Positions 28,501 to 38,472 of a stretch of 64,000 nucleotides of DNA are shown here, in pieces. This DNA comes from Aquimarina brevivitae (lineage in GTDB: Bacteria > Bacteroidota > Bacteroidia > Flavobacteriales > Flavobacteriaceae), in contig NZ_SGXE01000001.1 of assembly GCF_004216895.1 (NCBI RefSeq), positions 1,160,208 to 1,224,207 of the forward strand, given 5' to 3'. The notes under the pieces are model-generated. The model did no database searches and was not told where the DNA came from. It was given only the letters and a program-made list of their open reading frames with translations. Every line of letters starts with the position of its first letter. The first letter of the stretch is position 1. A program made the translations under genes and the position numbers.

Positions 28501-29547
28501 ATGAAAGTTGATTATATTGTAGTTGGTTTTGGATTAGCAGGATTAGCAGTTGCTGAAAGTTTAGTATCTGCGAATCGTTCTTTGATGGTGTTTGATTTAC
28601 CGGATCAATCAGCGTCTAGAGTTGCTGGGGGAGTTATTAATCCTGTGATTTTAAAAAGATTTACAGCACCTTGGAATATAGATAATTTTGTTCATAAGGC
28701 TATTCCATTTTATAAAAATATAGCTATTAAACTGGGTAATTCAAATCTTATAACTGATACCCCAGTAGTAAGACGTTTTAATTCAGTTGAAGAGCAAAAT
28801 CAATGGTTTGAATCCTGTGATAAGCCTATTTTGGCCAAATACTTATCAGGTAGTATGATGGAGAACAATACTAAGTTCCTCAACGTGCCTTTTAAACTTG
28901 GAGTAGTAAATAATACGGCTAGATTAGATGTGGAGGAATTGCTAAATGAATATAGCGTTTATTTGGAAAGGCAAAATAGTTTTCAACGTGAAATTTTTGA
29001 TTATGATCTCTTAGAATTGGTTGATCAAGGGGTGAAGTATAAGGGTATAGAGGCCAAACATATCATTTTCACTGAAGGTTATGGCGTGTCTAAGAACCCA
29101 TTTCTTAGGGAATTACCTATCATAGGTAACAAAGGCGAATACATAACCATAAAATGTCCAGATTTGCAGTTAGCGTATATCTTTAAGTTTTCGATGTTTA
29201 TAATTCCTCTTGGAGAAGATCTATACAAGGTAGGCGCAACATTTGATAATAGAGATAAAACACTAATTACAACGAAAGCTGCAAAAAGAAAAATTATAGA
29301 AAAGCTGGATAAGGTTTTAGGAGCGACTTATACAGTAGTAGATCAGGTAGCGGGTATTCGACCAACAGTTAAGGACCGTAGACCTATTATAGGTACGCAT
29401 AATAGCTATAAGCAAATTCATTTTTTAAATGGATTAGGTAGCAGAGGAATTCTTATGGCACCCTTATTGGCTGAAAACTTATTGGATTATATTGAAAATG
29501 AAACTGCATTAAGCCCAGAAGTCGATGCAAATAGATTCAAGGGGTAG
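28501..29547 (+). CDS. FAD-dependent oxidoreductase of the D-amino-acid-oxidase (DAO) superfamily
   Basis: 348-residue flavoprotein. The N-terminal Rossmann signature VGFGLAGLAVAES binds the FAD ADP moiety. SRVAGGVINPV follows, and the C-terminal part has AGIRPTVKDRRPIIG and LNGLGSRGILMAPLLA, the DAO-type FAD-closing region. No signal peptide is seen, so it is cytoplasmic. The substrate, probably an amine or amino acid, cannot be told. It has its own promoter and stands alone; its last 11 bp overlap the end of the convergent DUF983 gene, an unusually tight tail-to-tail arrangement. Confidence 0.88.
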   Translation: MKVDYIVVGFGLAGLAVAESLVSANRSLMVFDLPDQSASRVAGGVINPVILKRFTAPWNIDNFVHKAIPFYKNIAIKLGNSNLITDTPVVRRFNSVEEQNQWFESCDKPILAKYLSGSMMENNTKFLNVPFKLGVVNNTARLDVEELLNEYSVYLERQNSFQREIFDYDLLELVDQGVKYKGIEAKHIIFTEGYGVSKNPFLRELPIIGNKGEYITIKCPDLQLAYIFKFSMFIIPLGEDLYKVGATFDNRDKTLITTKAAKRKIIEKLDKVLGATYTVVDQVAGIRPTVKDRRPIIGTHNSYKQIHFLNGLGSRGILMAPLLAENLLDYIENETALSPEVDANRFKG

Positions 29548-29926
29548 ATGCCTTTTCTTTATTGTAATGCAGAAAAAAATTGATCCAAATATTTCTAGAA
29601 AGTCTCATTATTATGGGCATAAGCAGTATGAGGGTACCCGTTATAGCGTAGAAAGTAGATAAGGGGCCTAGTCCAAAAATGAGATTGGCGATGACGAATG
29701 CGGCTACTGCGAAGGCGATTCCTACCCCGTAACTAACATACATCGCTCCATAAAAAAAGGAAGGCTCAATTTTATATTTAGTTCCACAATGACTACAGCG
29801 GCTATGCATATCAAAAATTTTTCCCAGTAGATACGGATTTTTGGCTGTGTACATGCTTTCTTTATGACATACAGGACAATAGCCCGTGATAATACTGTAT
29901 AACTTTGTTCCTTTTAAGAGTTTCAT
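29537..29926 (-). CDS. DUF983 family membrane protein
   Basis: 129 residues. The N-terminus carries two zinc-ribbon-like CxxC pairs (CPVCHKES and CSHCGTKY), followed by FFYGAMYVSYG and two to three membrane helices, the arrangement defining DUF983. Function is unknown; the family is frequent in Bacteroidota and Alphaproteobacteria. It diverges from the ABC-F gene at 29982 across 55 bp and converges with the FAD oxidoreductase gene. Confidence 0.88.
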   Translation of the reverse strand: MKLLKGTKLYSIITGYCPVCHKESMYTAKNPYLLGKIFDMHSRCSHCGTKYKIEPSFFYGAMYVSYGVGIAFAVAAFVIANLIFGLGPLSTFYAITGTLILLMPIIMRLSRNIWINFFLHYNKEKASTP

Positions 29927-29953
29927 GGGTTTTTATTGTTACACAAAATTAGC

Positions 29954-29961
29954 CATCTTTG
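29954..29961 (+). promoter_or_regulatory. Probable -7 element of the ABC-F gene
   Basis: CATCTTTG differs from TAnnTTTG only at the first base and lies 20 nt before the ATG at 29982. Confidence 0.4.
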
Positions 29962-29981
29962 CACAAAAATTACTGAATTAG

Positions 29982-31901
29982 ATGTTAAACGTACATAATT
30001 TGTCCATATCCTTTGGGGGAGAGTATCTTTTTGATGAAATCAGCTTTAGACTGAATCCTGGAGATAGGGTAGGATTAATAGGGAAGAATGGAGCAGGAAA
30101 ATCTACAATGCTCAAGATTTTGTCGGGTGAGCAAGAGGCAGATGAAGGAGAAATTGCGAAGGACAAAGAAGTACGCTTAGGTTTTTTAAAACAGGATATT
30201 GATTTTGTTCAGGGAAGAACTGTAGTAGAAGAAGCTCAAGAAGCTTTTGAAGCAATTAAGAATATTGAACGCGAAATAGATTCTATCAATCAACAATTAG
30301 CAGAGCGAGAGGACTACGAAAGTCAATCTTATAGTGATTTGATCACAGACTTAAGTGAAAAAACACATCAATACGAAATACTAGGAGGGTATAATTACCA
30401 GGGCGAAACCGAACGTATTTTACAGGGACTTGGATTTGAAAGAGCAGATTTTGATAAACTTACAGATACGTTTTCTGGGGGATGGAGAATGCGAATTGAG
30501 CTTGCTAAGCTCTTACTACAAAATAATGACATTCTTTTACTCGATGAGCCAACCAACCACTTAGATATTGAGTCTATTATCTGGTTAGAAGGTTTTCTAA
30601 AAAATTATGCTGGCGCGGTGGTTATTGTTTCACACGACAAAATGTTTTTAGACAATGTGACTAATAGAACTATTGAGATTTCCTTGGGCAGGATATATGA
30701 CTATAATAAACCCTACTCTCAATACCTGGTTCAGCGTGATGAGATGAGAGAGCAGCAGTTAGCTACGCAAAAAAACCAGGCAAAGCAGATTGAACAAACC
30801 GAAAAGCTGATTGAAAAATTTAGGGCTAAGGCCTCAAAAGCATCGATGGCGCAGTCTCTAATCAAAAAATTAGATAAAATTGATAGGATTGAGGTTGATG
30901 AGGATGATAATGCCGTAATGAATGTAAGATTTCCCCTAAGCGTTCAGCCTGGTAAGGTGGTCTTGGAAGCCGAAGGGATTGGTAAATCCTACGGAGATAA
31001 ACACGTATTGCAGAACATAGACCTATTGGTGGAGCGCGGTTCAAAGATTGCCTTTGTTGGACAAAATGGTCAAGGTAAATCTACATTGGCCAAAATAATT
31101 GTAGATGAAATTTCCTATCAGGGAGAAATGAAGTTAGGGCATAACGTACAATTAGGGTATTTTGCTCAGAACCAATCCGAATATTTGGATGGTGATATCA
31201 CAATTCACGAAACCATGATCAATGCGGCAAATGAAAAGAATCGATCTAGAGTTAGGGATATGTTGGGGTCATTTTTGTTTAGGGGTGATGAAGTAGATAA
31301 AAAAGTCAAAGTACTCTCAGGAGGTGAACGCAATAGATTGGCATTATGTAAATTACTGTTGCAGCCTTTTAATGTACTGATCATGGATGAGCCTACGAAT
31401 CACCTTGACATCAAATCCAAAAATGTATTAAAAGAAGCCTTAAAAAATTATGAAGGAACGTTGATTTTAGTTTCTCACGACCGGGATTTTCTACAAGGGT
31501 TGACCTCTACCGTATATGAGTTTAAGAATAAAAAAGTAAAAGAATATTTAGGCGATATTGATTTTTATTTGGAACAACGAAAGGTTGAAAACCTAAGAGA
31601 GATTGAAAAAAAGGAAAAAGTAGCTGAACCCGTTGCTGCAGCTTCAAAAAATACCGGAAAGCAGTCTTATGAAGATCAAAAGCGACTTAAATCCCTAAAT
31701 AATAAGCTGAGTAATATTGAAGCGAAGATTAATAAGCTCGAAAAAGAAATTAAAGAGATCGACCTAGAATTAGCAGTGAATTACGATGAAACTATCGCTC
31801 AACCAGGTTTTTTTGATTCTTATGAAGCCAAAAAGGATAAACTAGAAAAATTGATGGCAGATTGGGAGGATATTCAGCTTGGAATTGATGAAATTTCTTA
31901 A
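29982..31901 (+). CDS. ABC-F family ATPase (Uup/YdiF type)
   Basis: Soluble tandem ABC ATPase without membrane domains. ABC-F proteins bind the ribosome and modulate translation, and some give antibiotic protection. Two complete nucleotide-binding domains are visible: Walker A GKNGAGKST and GQNGQGKST, signatures FSGGWRMRIELAKLL and LSGGERNRLALCKLL, and Walker B LLLDEPTNHLDI and LIMDEPTNHLDI. Between them is the P-site tRNA interaction linker region, rich in Gln and Lys. The C-terminus (about 560-639) is a coiled-coil, as in Uup. Length 639 fits. It is probably a housekeeping translation factor instead of a drug-resistance gene, but that is inference. Confidence 0.93.
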   Translation: MLNVHNLSISFGGEYLFDEISFRLNPGDRVGLIGKNGAGKSTMLKILSGEQEADEGEIAKDKEVRLGFLKQDIDFVQGRTVVEEAQEAFEAIKNIEREIDSINQQLAEREDYESQSYSDLITDLSEKTHQYEILGGYNYQGETERILQGLGFERADFDKLTDTFSGGWRMRIELAKLLLQNNDILLLDEPTNHLDIESIIWLEGFLKNYAGAVVIVSHDKMFLDNVTNRTIEISLGRIYDYNKPYSQYLVQRDEMREQQLATQKNQAKQIEQTEKLIEKFRAKASKASMAQSLIKKLDKIDRIEVDEDDNAVMNVRFPLSVQPGKVVLEAEGIGKSYGDKHVLQNIDLLVERGSKIAFVGQNGQGKSTLAKIIVDEISYQGEMKLGHNVQLGYFAQNQSEYLDGDITIHETMINAANEKNRSRVRDMLGSFLFRGDEVDKKVKVLSGGERNRLALCKLLLQPFNVLIMDEPTNHLDIKSKNVLKEALKNYEGTLILVSHDRDFLQGLTSTVYEFKNKKVKEYLGDIDFYLEQRKVENLREIEKKEKVAEPVAAASKNTGKQSYEDQKRLKSLNNKLSNIEAKINKLEKEIKEIDLELAVNYDETIAQPGFFDSYEAKKDKLEKLMADWEDIQLGIDEIS

Positions 31902-32032
31902 AACATAAGATGCTTCAGATTGTCAGCTCGCTCAATCCTTGAAATAGTCAAAGAAGCTTCTTGGTTGTGTTTTAAATCAAAGTAAAAGGCAGGTTAAGGT
32001 AATGTTATTAATAGCGTATCTGCTAATGTAAT

Positions 32033-32059
32033 TACTTATAAACTTGATAATTATAAGTA
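32033..32059. promoter_or_regulatory. Inverted repeat over the marR promoter, candidate MarR operator
   Basis: TACTTATAA (32033-32041) and TTATAAGTA (32051-32059) are perfect reverse complements separated by 9 nt. The right arm overlaps the first two bases of the -7 element. Confidence 0.6.
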
Positions 32060-32065
32060 TTTTTG
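32058..32065 (+). promoter_or_regulatory. -7 element of the marR promoter
   Basis: TATTTTTG matches TAnnTTTG. An in-frame TTG at 32063 lies inside it, so it cannot be the translation start; this supports the ATG at 32093. Confidence 0.6.
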
Positions 32066-32092
32066 TGCTCTCAAATTAAATGTAGTAAACCT

Positions 32093-32551
32093 ATGAACAC
32101 GCTAATGGAACCTATTGACTTAAACGACCATGCTCTTTCTTGGATTGGTAAAATTTATTATGATTTTGGATTTTTGGTTCAAAAAGCATTCTCAGAAAAT
32201 GGATTAGACCTTTCTAAAGAGGAATGGAGTGTGTTAAAACGATTGGATGTCACCGATGGTCAACCACAAAATGATTTAGCCTTTATTACCCATAGGGACA
32301 AAACATCAATGACTCGTTTGGTTACCAGTATGGAAAATAAAGACCTGGTAATCCGTAAAGCAGATCCAAAAGACCAAAGAACGAATCGAATATACCTTAC
32401 TGAAAATGGCAAGGAAATTATACAAAAAGTACAACCTATTATGTATGACTTAATACCAGCTGTACAGGATTCTTTGACAGAAGAAGAGGTTAAAGATCTG
32501 ATTACAACCCTTCAAAAGATAAAATCTAGAATTACGGAAATTGCGCAGTAA
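32093..32551 (+). CDS. MarR-family transcriptional regulator
   Basis: 152 residues from the ATG at 32093. A winged helix-turn-helix of MarR type is clear: LSKEEWSVLKRLDV, then the recognition helix region (DKTSMTRLVTSMENKDLVIRK) and the wing with DPKDQRTNRIYLTENGKE. The terminal helices provide dimerisation. It is 179 bp upstream of an RND efflux operon on the same strand, behind a terminator, so the pump is probably transcribed separately but controlled by this repressor. The inverted repeat over its own promoter suggests autorepression relieved by a pump substrate. Confidence 0.93.
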   Translation: MNTLMEPIDLNDHALSWIGKIYYDFGFLVQKAFSENGLDLSKEEWSVLKRLDVTDGQPQNDLAFITHRDKTSMTRLVTSMENKDLVIRKADPKDQRTNRIYLTENGKEIIQKVQPIMYDLIPAVQDSLTEEEVKDLITTLQKIKSRITEIAQ

Positions 32552-32576
32552 TTTATATCGGATCACATAAAAAATG

Positions 32577-32600
32577 AAGCACCTATAGTGGTGCTTTTAT
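32577..32600 (+). terminator. Terminator after marR
   Basis: AAGCACC / GGTGCTT stem followed by a T-rich tail, 26 bp after the marR stop. Confidence 0.7.
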
Positions 32601-32682
32601 TGTTTTTTGCAACCATTTTTAACAAGTACGAAGACCGCTAACTTTTATGACTTCTTTAACTGGCACGCATTGAAGATGTTGA

Positions 32683-32690
32683 TAGTTTTG
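32683..32690 (+). promoter_or_regulatory. -7 element of the RND efflux operon
   Basis: TAGTTTTG matches TAnnTTTG, 40 nt before the adaptor start. No clear -33 TTTG is seen at normal spacing, which would suit a regulated promoter. Confidence 0.45.
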
Positions 32691-32730
32691 TATCACGTTT
32701 CTTACAGAAACTAGATTCTAAAACGTAAAT

Positions 32731-33888
32731 ATGAGAAAAGTTATACTTTCTGTCGTGGGATTATTGTTGATCGTCGTTTCTTTATTTGTAGCTAAAGCAA
32801 TTATAGACAGTAATAAAAAAACCAAAATAAAACCCGCTAAAGTAGTCAAAACTGTATTTGTAGATACAGTTCAAAATAAAACCATTCCGATAACCATTAC
32901 AGCTAATGGAAATTTGGTGGCCAAGAAAAGATTAGAGTTGTTTTCTGAGGTACAAGGTATCTTTAGAGGAGGTGCTAAACTTTTTAAAACGGGTCAAAAA
33001 TACCAAACCGGTCAAACGCTAATCCGTATTGATGCAGCAGAGTATTACGCTTCTGTTCAATCTGCAAAAAGCAATTTATACAATTTAATTACCTCAATAA
33101 TGCCCGATCTAAGGTTGGATTATCCTGAGGTTTTTGATAAATGGCAAAATTATCTTACCAGTTTTGACCTTACTAAGGCTACACCTCCCTTGCCTGAAAC
33201 GACCTCTGAGAAAGAAAAATACTTTATCACCGGTAGAAATATTTACTCCACCTACTATAATGTAAAAAACCTGGAGCAACGGCTATCTAAGTATATAATT
33301 GCAGCTCCTTTTAAAGGAGTGCTTACTGAAGCATTGGTTACTGAGGGTACTTTGATTCGCCCTGGACAGAAGCTTGGTGAATACATTGAAACCGGTACCT
33401 ACGAAATGGAAGTTGCAGTACCTAAAGAATATGGAGACTTACTTAAAGAAGGAAAAAGTGTGCAGTTGACCGACCTCAATAAAACAAAAACATATACAGG
33501 CACTGTTTCAAGAATTAATAGTAGTATTGACCAGGCTACACAGACCATTACAACATTTATCGAAATCCAAAATCCTGATCTTAAAGAAGGGATGTATTTA
33601 GAAGCGAATTTAGATGCTAAACAAGAGCCTAATGCGATCGAGATAGATCGTGGATTACTGCAAAAAGATGATCAAATTTTTGTAGTGCGTGATAGCATCT
33701 TAGCAATGATCGACGTGAGACCTGTGTTCTTTTCGGATAAAAAAGTGGTGCTTAAGGGAGTTCCTGATGGGGGTGTGATCCTCAATAAACCAGTTCCAGG
33801 TGCTTATGCAGGTATGCTGGTCAAAGTGTATGAAGAAAAATCACGCTCAAAGTCCACAGAACAAGCAACCAATATTAGTACCAATTAA
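32731..33888 (+). CDS. RND efflux periplasmic adaptor (HlyD/AcrA family)
   Basis: 385-residue membrane-fusion protein linking the RND pump to the outer-membrane channel. An N-terminal helix anchors it (about 4-26). The barrel-sandwich halves appear near TANGNLVAKKRLELFSEVQG and IAAPFKGVLTEALVTEGTLI, followed by beta-barrel and membrane-proximal domains; the helical hairpin between them is short. It is 9 bp before the permease gene. The substrate is unknown. Unlike the CusB-type protein at 4423 it carries no metal-binding module, so drug-like or lipid-like substrates are more likely than metals. Confidence 0.93.
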   Translation: MRKVILSVVGLLLIVVSLFVAKAIIDSNKKTKIKPAKVVKTVFVDTVQNKTIPITITANGNLVAKKRLELFSEVQGIFRGGAKLFKTGQKYQTGQTLIRIDAAEYYASVQSAKSNLYNLITSIMPDLRLDYPEVFDKWQNYLTSFDLTKATPPLPETTSEKEKYFITGRNIYSTYYNVKNLEQRLSKYIIAAPFKGVLTEALVTEGTLIRPGQKLGEYIETGTYEMEVAVPKEYGDLLKEGKSVQLTDLNKTKTYTGTVSRINSSIDQATQTITTFIEIQNPDLKEGMYLEANLDAKQEPNAIEIDRGLLQKDDQIFVVRDSILAMIDVRPVFFSDKKVVLKGVPDGGVILNKPVPGAYAGMLVKVYEEKSRSKSTEQATNISTN

Positions 33889-33897
33889 TCGATCACT

Positions 33898-36800
33898 ATG
33901 CGCAAAATAATCTCGTACTTTATTAAGTATCACGTTGCGGTAAACGTGATTTTAATTGCTTTTTTGATTTTTGGGTATTTCGGTGCTCGTTCATTAAAGT
34001 CTTCTTTCTTTCCGCTTACGGAGTCAAAAAATATAAGTATCACTATCGTTTATCCTGGAGCTTCACCACTCGAGGTAGAAGAAGGAATCGTGCTTAAAAT
34101 AGAAGACAATCTTAAAGGATTAGAAGGTATAGAGCGTGTAACCTCTACTTCAAGAGAAAACGGAGGAAATATCAATATCGAAATCGAGAAAGGAGAAGAT
34201 ATTGATTTTATGCTGCTCGAAGTCAAAAATGCAGTTGACCGTGTGCCTACTTTTCCAACAGGGATGGAACCACTTGTAGTTTCAAAATTAGAAGCTGTAC
34301 GTCCTACGATCAACTTTTCAGTGAGTGGGGATAATGTTTCTCTAGCTACATTAAAAGGTATTGCGAGGCAAATTGAAAATGATTTAAGAGCTATCGATGG
34401 GATCTCTCAGATTTCTATAACTGGTTATCCCGAGGAAGAAATAGAAATTGCAGTAGATGAAAACAGCTTATTAGCGTATGGATTAACCTTTAGTGATATT
34501 GCACAAGCGGTAAGCCGTGCTAATATCCTTACTACTGGAGGAACTATAAAAACAGATGAAGAAGAATACTTAATCCGAGCAAATAATCGATCGTATTACG
34601 GATTGGAGCTTTCTAATCTTGTCATTCGTTCAGAACCCTCAGGGAGAACCATAAGGTTAAAAGATGTGGCTCAAATTAGAGATCGATTCTCTGAAACGCC
34701 TAATGCATCTTATTTTAACAGTAATCTTTCGGTAAATGTAGAAATTACTAGTACTAATACGGAAGATCTAATTTCTTCAGCAGAAAAGACAAAAGAATAT
34801 ATTGATGAATTTAACCAGAAGTATAATAACGTACAGTTAAATGTAATCAGTGATCGCTCTATTACGCTGGTACAACGTACCGCGTTACTTACCGAAAATG
34901 CGGTCATAGGTATGATTCTGGTACTCGTATTTTTATCATTATTTCTCAATACTAGATTGGCATTTTGGGTAGCCTTTGGGCTTCCTGTAGCATTTTTAGG
35001 AATGTTCATATTCGCAGGCTCGTTTGATGTAACTATCAATGTGCTCTCCTTATTTGGGATGATTATCGTAATTGGTATTTTGGTTGATGATGGTATTGTA
35101 ATCGCAGAAAACATATACCAGCATTACGAAAAGGGTAAAAAACCTGTACAAGCTGCTATAGATGGAACCTTAGAAGTAATTCCGCCCATTGTTTCGGCGA
35201 TTACCACCACCATATTAGCATTTAGCATCTTCTTGTTTCTAGATGGGCGAATTGGTGACTTTTTTGGAGAAGTTTCTGTGATTGTAATCTTAACCTTAAC
35301 GGTTTCTTTGGTAGAAGCTTTAATTATTCTTCCTTCGCATTTAGCGCATTCTAAAGCATTACGTGCTCAAAAAGAAGAGCCAAAAGGTACTATGGCGAAA
35401 ATATTTTCTAAGCTGCGTTACATCAATACCTTTGGTGATTCAATAATGCGCTGGTTACGTGATAACCTGTACAGCCCTATTTTTACCTTTTCGCTAAAAA
35501 ATAAATTATTTTCCTTTTCAATATTCATCGTGTTGGTCATTATTACTTTTGGTGCTATAGGTGGGGGTGTGGTTAGGACTGCATTTTTTCCAAGAATAGC
35601 CAGTGATGCTGTGTCAATTGATCTGGGAATGCCTAGAGGAACTAACGAAAAAATTACGGATTCTATTATAACTATGATAGAAGATAAGGCTTGGTTAGTG
35701 AATGAAGAATTAAGTGAAAAATATTTAGTAGGAGAGGAGTATGAGGGAAAAATGCTTTTTGAGAATATCATTAGAGATATCAGTTCGTCGTCCAACGCAT
35801 CACTTCGCATTAATTTGTTACCTGGAGAGGAACGACCGGATGCGTTAGACGCTAATATTGTTGCCAATACAATACGCGAAAAAGTAGGACCTGTTTTCGG
35901 TACAGAAAGGCTGATCTATGGTTCAGGAGGTAATTTTGGAGGAACTCCGGTTTCGGTTTCTTTATTGGGTAATAATATCCAAGAACTTAAAGCGGCTAAG
36001 GCCGAGCTAAAACAGAACTTTGAAAATGATCCAAGACTAAAAGATATTGCCGATAACGACCCTGCTGGTATCAAAGAGATTCGACTAGAACTTAAGGAAA
36101 ATGCTTACGCGCTAGGACTAAATCTAAGAGATATTATGAGTCAGGTACGCGCTGGATTTTTTGGGGTACAAGCACAGCGTTTTCAACGTGGGCAGGATGA
36201 AATTAAAGTTTGGGTACGTTATGACCGAGAGAATCGATCTTCGATACTGGATTTGGATAATATGAGGATACTTACACCTTCCGGATCACGTGTACCTTTA
36301 AATGAAATTGCAGAATACAGCATAGAACGTGGTGATGTAGCGGTGAATCACTTAGAAGGAAGACGAGAAATACAAATTTCGGCAGACCTCAAGGATCCTG
36401 AAAAAGATACTGCTACTGAAATTTTAGAAGAGATCCGTACGATCACTATGCCCGAGATTCTTTCAAAATATCCAACGGTTTCTCCGTCTTATGAGGGGCA
36501 AAATCGAGAAGCGGGTAAATTCTTAGGGTCTTTAGGACCAGTAGGTCTTACTACGCTTTTGCTAATCTATATTACCATAGCCTTTACATTCAGAAGTTAT
36601 AGTCAACCCTTGATGTTATTGTTATTAATACCGCTTAGTTTACCAGCAGTGGCGCTTGGACACTGGGTACATGGCTTTCCGATCAATATACTTTCTTTAT
36701 TGGGTATCATTGCACTTATTGGTATTATGGTAAATGATGGTTTAGTACTGATCGGTAGATTTAATAATAACCTAAAGGAAGGGATGAACTTTGATAATGC

Positions 36801-37107
36801 CATTTATGAAGCGGGTAGGTCTCGTTTTAGAGCCATTTTCTTAACGTCATTAACGACTATAGCTGGGCTAGCACCTTTAATTTTTGAAAAAAGTAGGCAA
36901 GCACAATTTTTAAAGCCGATGGCAATTTCTATCGCTTATGGAATAGGTTATGCCACCGTACTTACCCTCTTGGTATTGCCATTATTTTTGTCGTTCAGTA
37001 ATAACTTCAAGACTAAAACGAAATGGTTAGTTACCGGTAAAAAAATATCAAAAGAAGAAGTAGAACGGGCTATTAAGGAACAAAAAGAGGAGAATGAAGC
37101 GCATTAA
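33898..37107 (+). CDS. RND efflux permease
   Basis: 1069-residue proton-driven inner-membrane pump with the usual twofold plan of twelve helices and two large periplasmic loops. The first porter loop begins after helix 1 (SITIVYPGASPLEVEEGI). In helix 4 the proton-relay pair appears as LVDDGIVIAEN (Asp397/Asp398). The second half repeats the pattern with GIMVNDGLVLIGRFN and contains the late segment ARSRFRAIFLTSLTTIAGL. The amphipathic loop after helix 6 and the long C-terminal tail are normal. The stop overlaps the TolC gene by 14 bp. It lies outside the heavy-metal RND subfamily by its VDDG sequence. Confidence 0.94.
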   Translation: MRKIISYFIKYHVAVNVILIAFLIFGYFGARSLKSSFFPLTESKNISITIVYPGASPLEVEEGIVLKIEDNLKGLEGIERVTSTSRENGGNINIEIEKGEDIDFMLLEVKNAVDRVPTFPTGMEPLVVSKLEAVRPTINFSVSGDNVSLATLKGIARQIENDLRAIDGISQISITGYPEEEIEIAVDENSLLAYGLTFSDIAQAVSRANILTTGGTIKTDEEEYLIRANNRSYYGLELSNLVIRSEPSGRTIRLKDVAQIRDRFSETPNASYFNSNLSVNVEITSTNTEDLISSAEKTKEYIDEFNQKYNNVQLNVISDRSITLVQRTALLTENAVIGMILVLVFLSLFLNTRLAFWVAFGLPVAFLGMFIFAGSFDVTINVLSLFGMIIVIGILVDDGIVIAENIYQHYEKGKKPVQAAIDGTLEVIPPIVSAITTTILAFSIFLFLDGRIGDFFGEVSVIVILTLTVSLVEALIILPSHLAHSKALRAQKEEPKGTMAKIFSKLRYINTFGDSIMRWLRDNLYSPIFTFSLKNKLFSFSIFIVLVIITFGAIGGGVVRTAFFPRIASDAVSIDLGMPRGTNEKITDSIITMIEDKAWLVNEELSEKYLVGEEYEGKMLFENIIRDISSSSNASLRINLLPGEERPDALDANIVANTIREKVGPVFGTERLIYGSGGNFGGTPVSVSLLGNNIQELKAAKAELKQNFENDPRLKDIADNDPAGIKEIRLELKENAYALGLNLRDIMSQVRAGFFGVQAQRFQRGQDEIKVWVRYDRENRSSILDLDNMRILTPSGSRVPLNEIAEYSIERGDVAVNHLEGRREIQISADLKDPEKDTATEILEEIRTITMPEILSKYPTVSPSYEGQNREAGKFLGSLGPVGLTTLLLIYITIAFTFRSYSQPLMLLLLIPLSLPAVALGHWVHGFPINILSLLGIIALIGIMVNDGLVLIGRFNNNLKEGMNFDNAIYEAGRSRFRAIFLTSLTTIAGLAPLIFEKSRQAQFLKPMAISIAYGIGYATVLTLLVLPLFLSFSNNFKTKTKWLVTGKKISKEEVERAIKEQKEENEAH

Positions 37108-38422
37108 TAAACATATTTTTTTAATTGTACTGAGTATTATTGGGCTGCTTGCTACGAATAGCTTTGGGCAGCAACTATCGAAGCAAGAAGCTATACGCTT
37201 GGCTTTAGAAAATAACTTCGGAATCATTGTGGCGGCCAATAACGTGGAGATTGCCGACAATAATAAAAACATATTAAATTCTGGGTATTTACCTACCTTA
37301 ACCGGTGCCGCAGGAGCTGTATATAATCGAGATAACGTAGAAGCACAATTTTCGAATGGAGATGTTAATACTTTAGAAGGTGCAGAAAGTGATCGTTATA
37401 ATGCCTCTGTGAGCCTCAATTATACGCTTTTTGATGGGTTAGGACGATTTTATAATTATAAACGCTTAAAGGAGCAGTATAATCTTTCAGAGCTACAAGC
37501 AAGAGAGACTATAGAAAATACCATATTACAACTCTTTACAGTGTATTTTGAAATCGCAAGACTGAGTGAGAATGTAGCGGTACTAGAGGAGACACTACGT
37601 ATATCAAGAGAACGGATTACTAGAGCCAATTACCAGTTTGAGTATGGGCAAGGTACTAAGCTAAATGTGCTTAATGCGGAGGTAGATGTGGCTAACGACA
37701 GTATAAACCTGATCAATACCAAACAGCTGCTACAAAATACAAAGCGCGATCTAAGTTTTTTACTCAACGAAGAATTACAAACGGATTTCAGAGTTGATAC
37801 CACGATCACTTTTATTAATCGTTTAGAAGTAGAAGGGTTTTTAGAGACGTCCATAGAAAATAACGTGAGGATTTTGCGAAACCAAAGTAACATTGCGATC
37901 AACGAATATGATGTAAAAGTCAATAAGTCGGGATATTTACCAACCATCGGGTTGACTGGAACCTACGGCTGGAATAAAAGCAATAACAACGCCGCTTCAT
38001 TCTTATCCACCGTAGTTTCAGATGGGTTGTCAGCTTCTATAAACTTAAGCTGGAATATTTTTGACGGCGGTAGTACGATCACTCGGGTTAAAAACGCTCG
38101 AATTGCTTTGGAGAATCAGGAAATTCAGCAAAATCAAATAGAATTGGAAGTTCGGCGTGACATCGCCAATGCCTTAGGCAATTATGAGAATAGGCTAAAG
38201 GTTTACCAAATTCAGCAACAAAATGTCGTGACGAATCAAAATAACTTTGAACGATCTCAAGAACGTTTTAAATTGGGGCAAATTACCTCCATCGAATTTC
38301 GTCAGGCACAGATCAATTTGATACAAGCATATACCAATAAAACGTTGGCTAAGTATGATGCTAAATTAGCAGAGTTGCAATTATTACAACTAACTGGACA
38401 ATTATTAAATATAGAATTTTAG
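37094..38422 (+). CDS. TolC-family outer-membrane efflux channel
   Basis: 442 residues with a signal peptide (ends near NSFGQ). Two internally similar halves form the alpha-helical barrel: first LSKQEAIRLALENNFGI...LNSGYLPTLTG, second NNVRILRNQSNIAINEYDVKVNKSGYLPTIG. The closing repeat is FERSQERFKLGQITSIEFRQAQINLI, which is characteristic. It completes the adaptor-permease-channel set, overlapping the permease gene by 14 bp, so all three are one operon. Confidence 0.94.
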   Translation: MKRINKHIFLIVLSIIGLLATNSFGQQLSKQEAIRLALENNFGIIVAANNVEIADNNKNILNSGYLPTLTGAAGAVYNRDNVEAQFSNGDVNTLEGAESDRYNASVSLNYTLFDGLGRFYNYKRLKEQYNLSELQARETIENTILQLFTVYFEIARLSENVAVLEETLRISRERITRANYQFEYGQGTKLNVLNAEVDVANDSINLINTKQLLQNTKRDLSFLLNEELQTDFRVDTTITFINRLEVEGFLETSIENNVRILRNQSNIAINEYDVKVNKSGYLPTIGLTGTYGWNKSNNNAASFLSTVVSDGLSASINLSWNIFDGGSTITRVKNARIALENQEIQQNQIELEVRRDIANALGNYENRLKVYQIQQQNVVTNQNNFERSQERFKLGQITSIEFRQAQINLIQAYTNKTLAKYDAKLAELQLLQLTGQLLNIEF

Positions 38423-38472
38423 ACGACAAGGTTCATTTGAGGTAAGGGTTTAATTGAAAACATTAAAGTAGC

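Noticed and set aside
32661..32675. TGGCACG resembling a sigma54 -24 element before the RND operon
   Set aside because: The expected TTGC element is not at the required spacing; the TTG present is two bases too close and lacks the GC.
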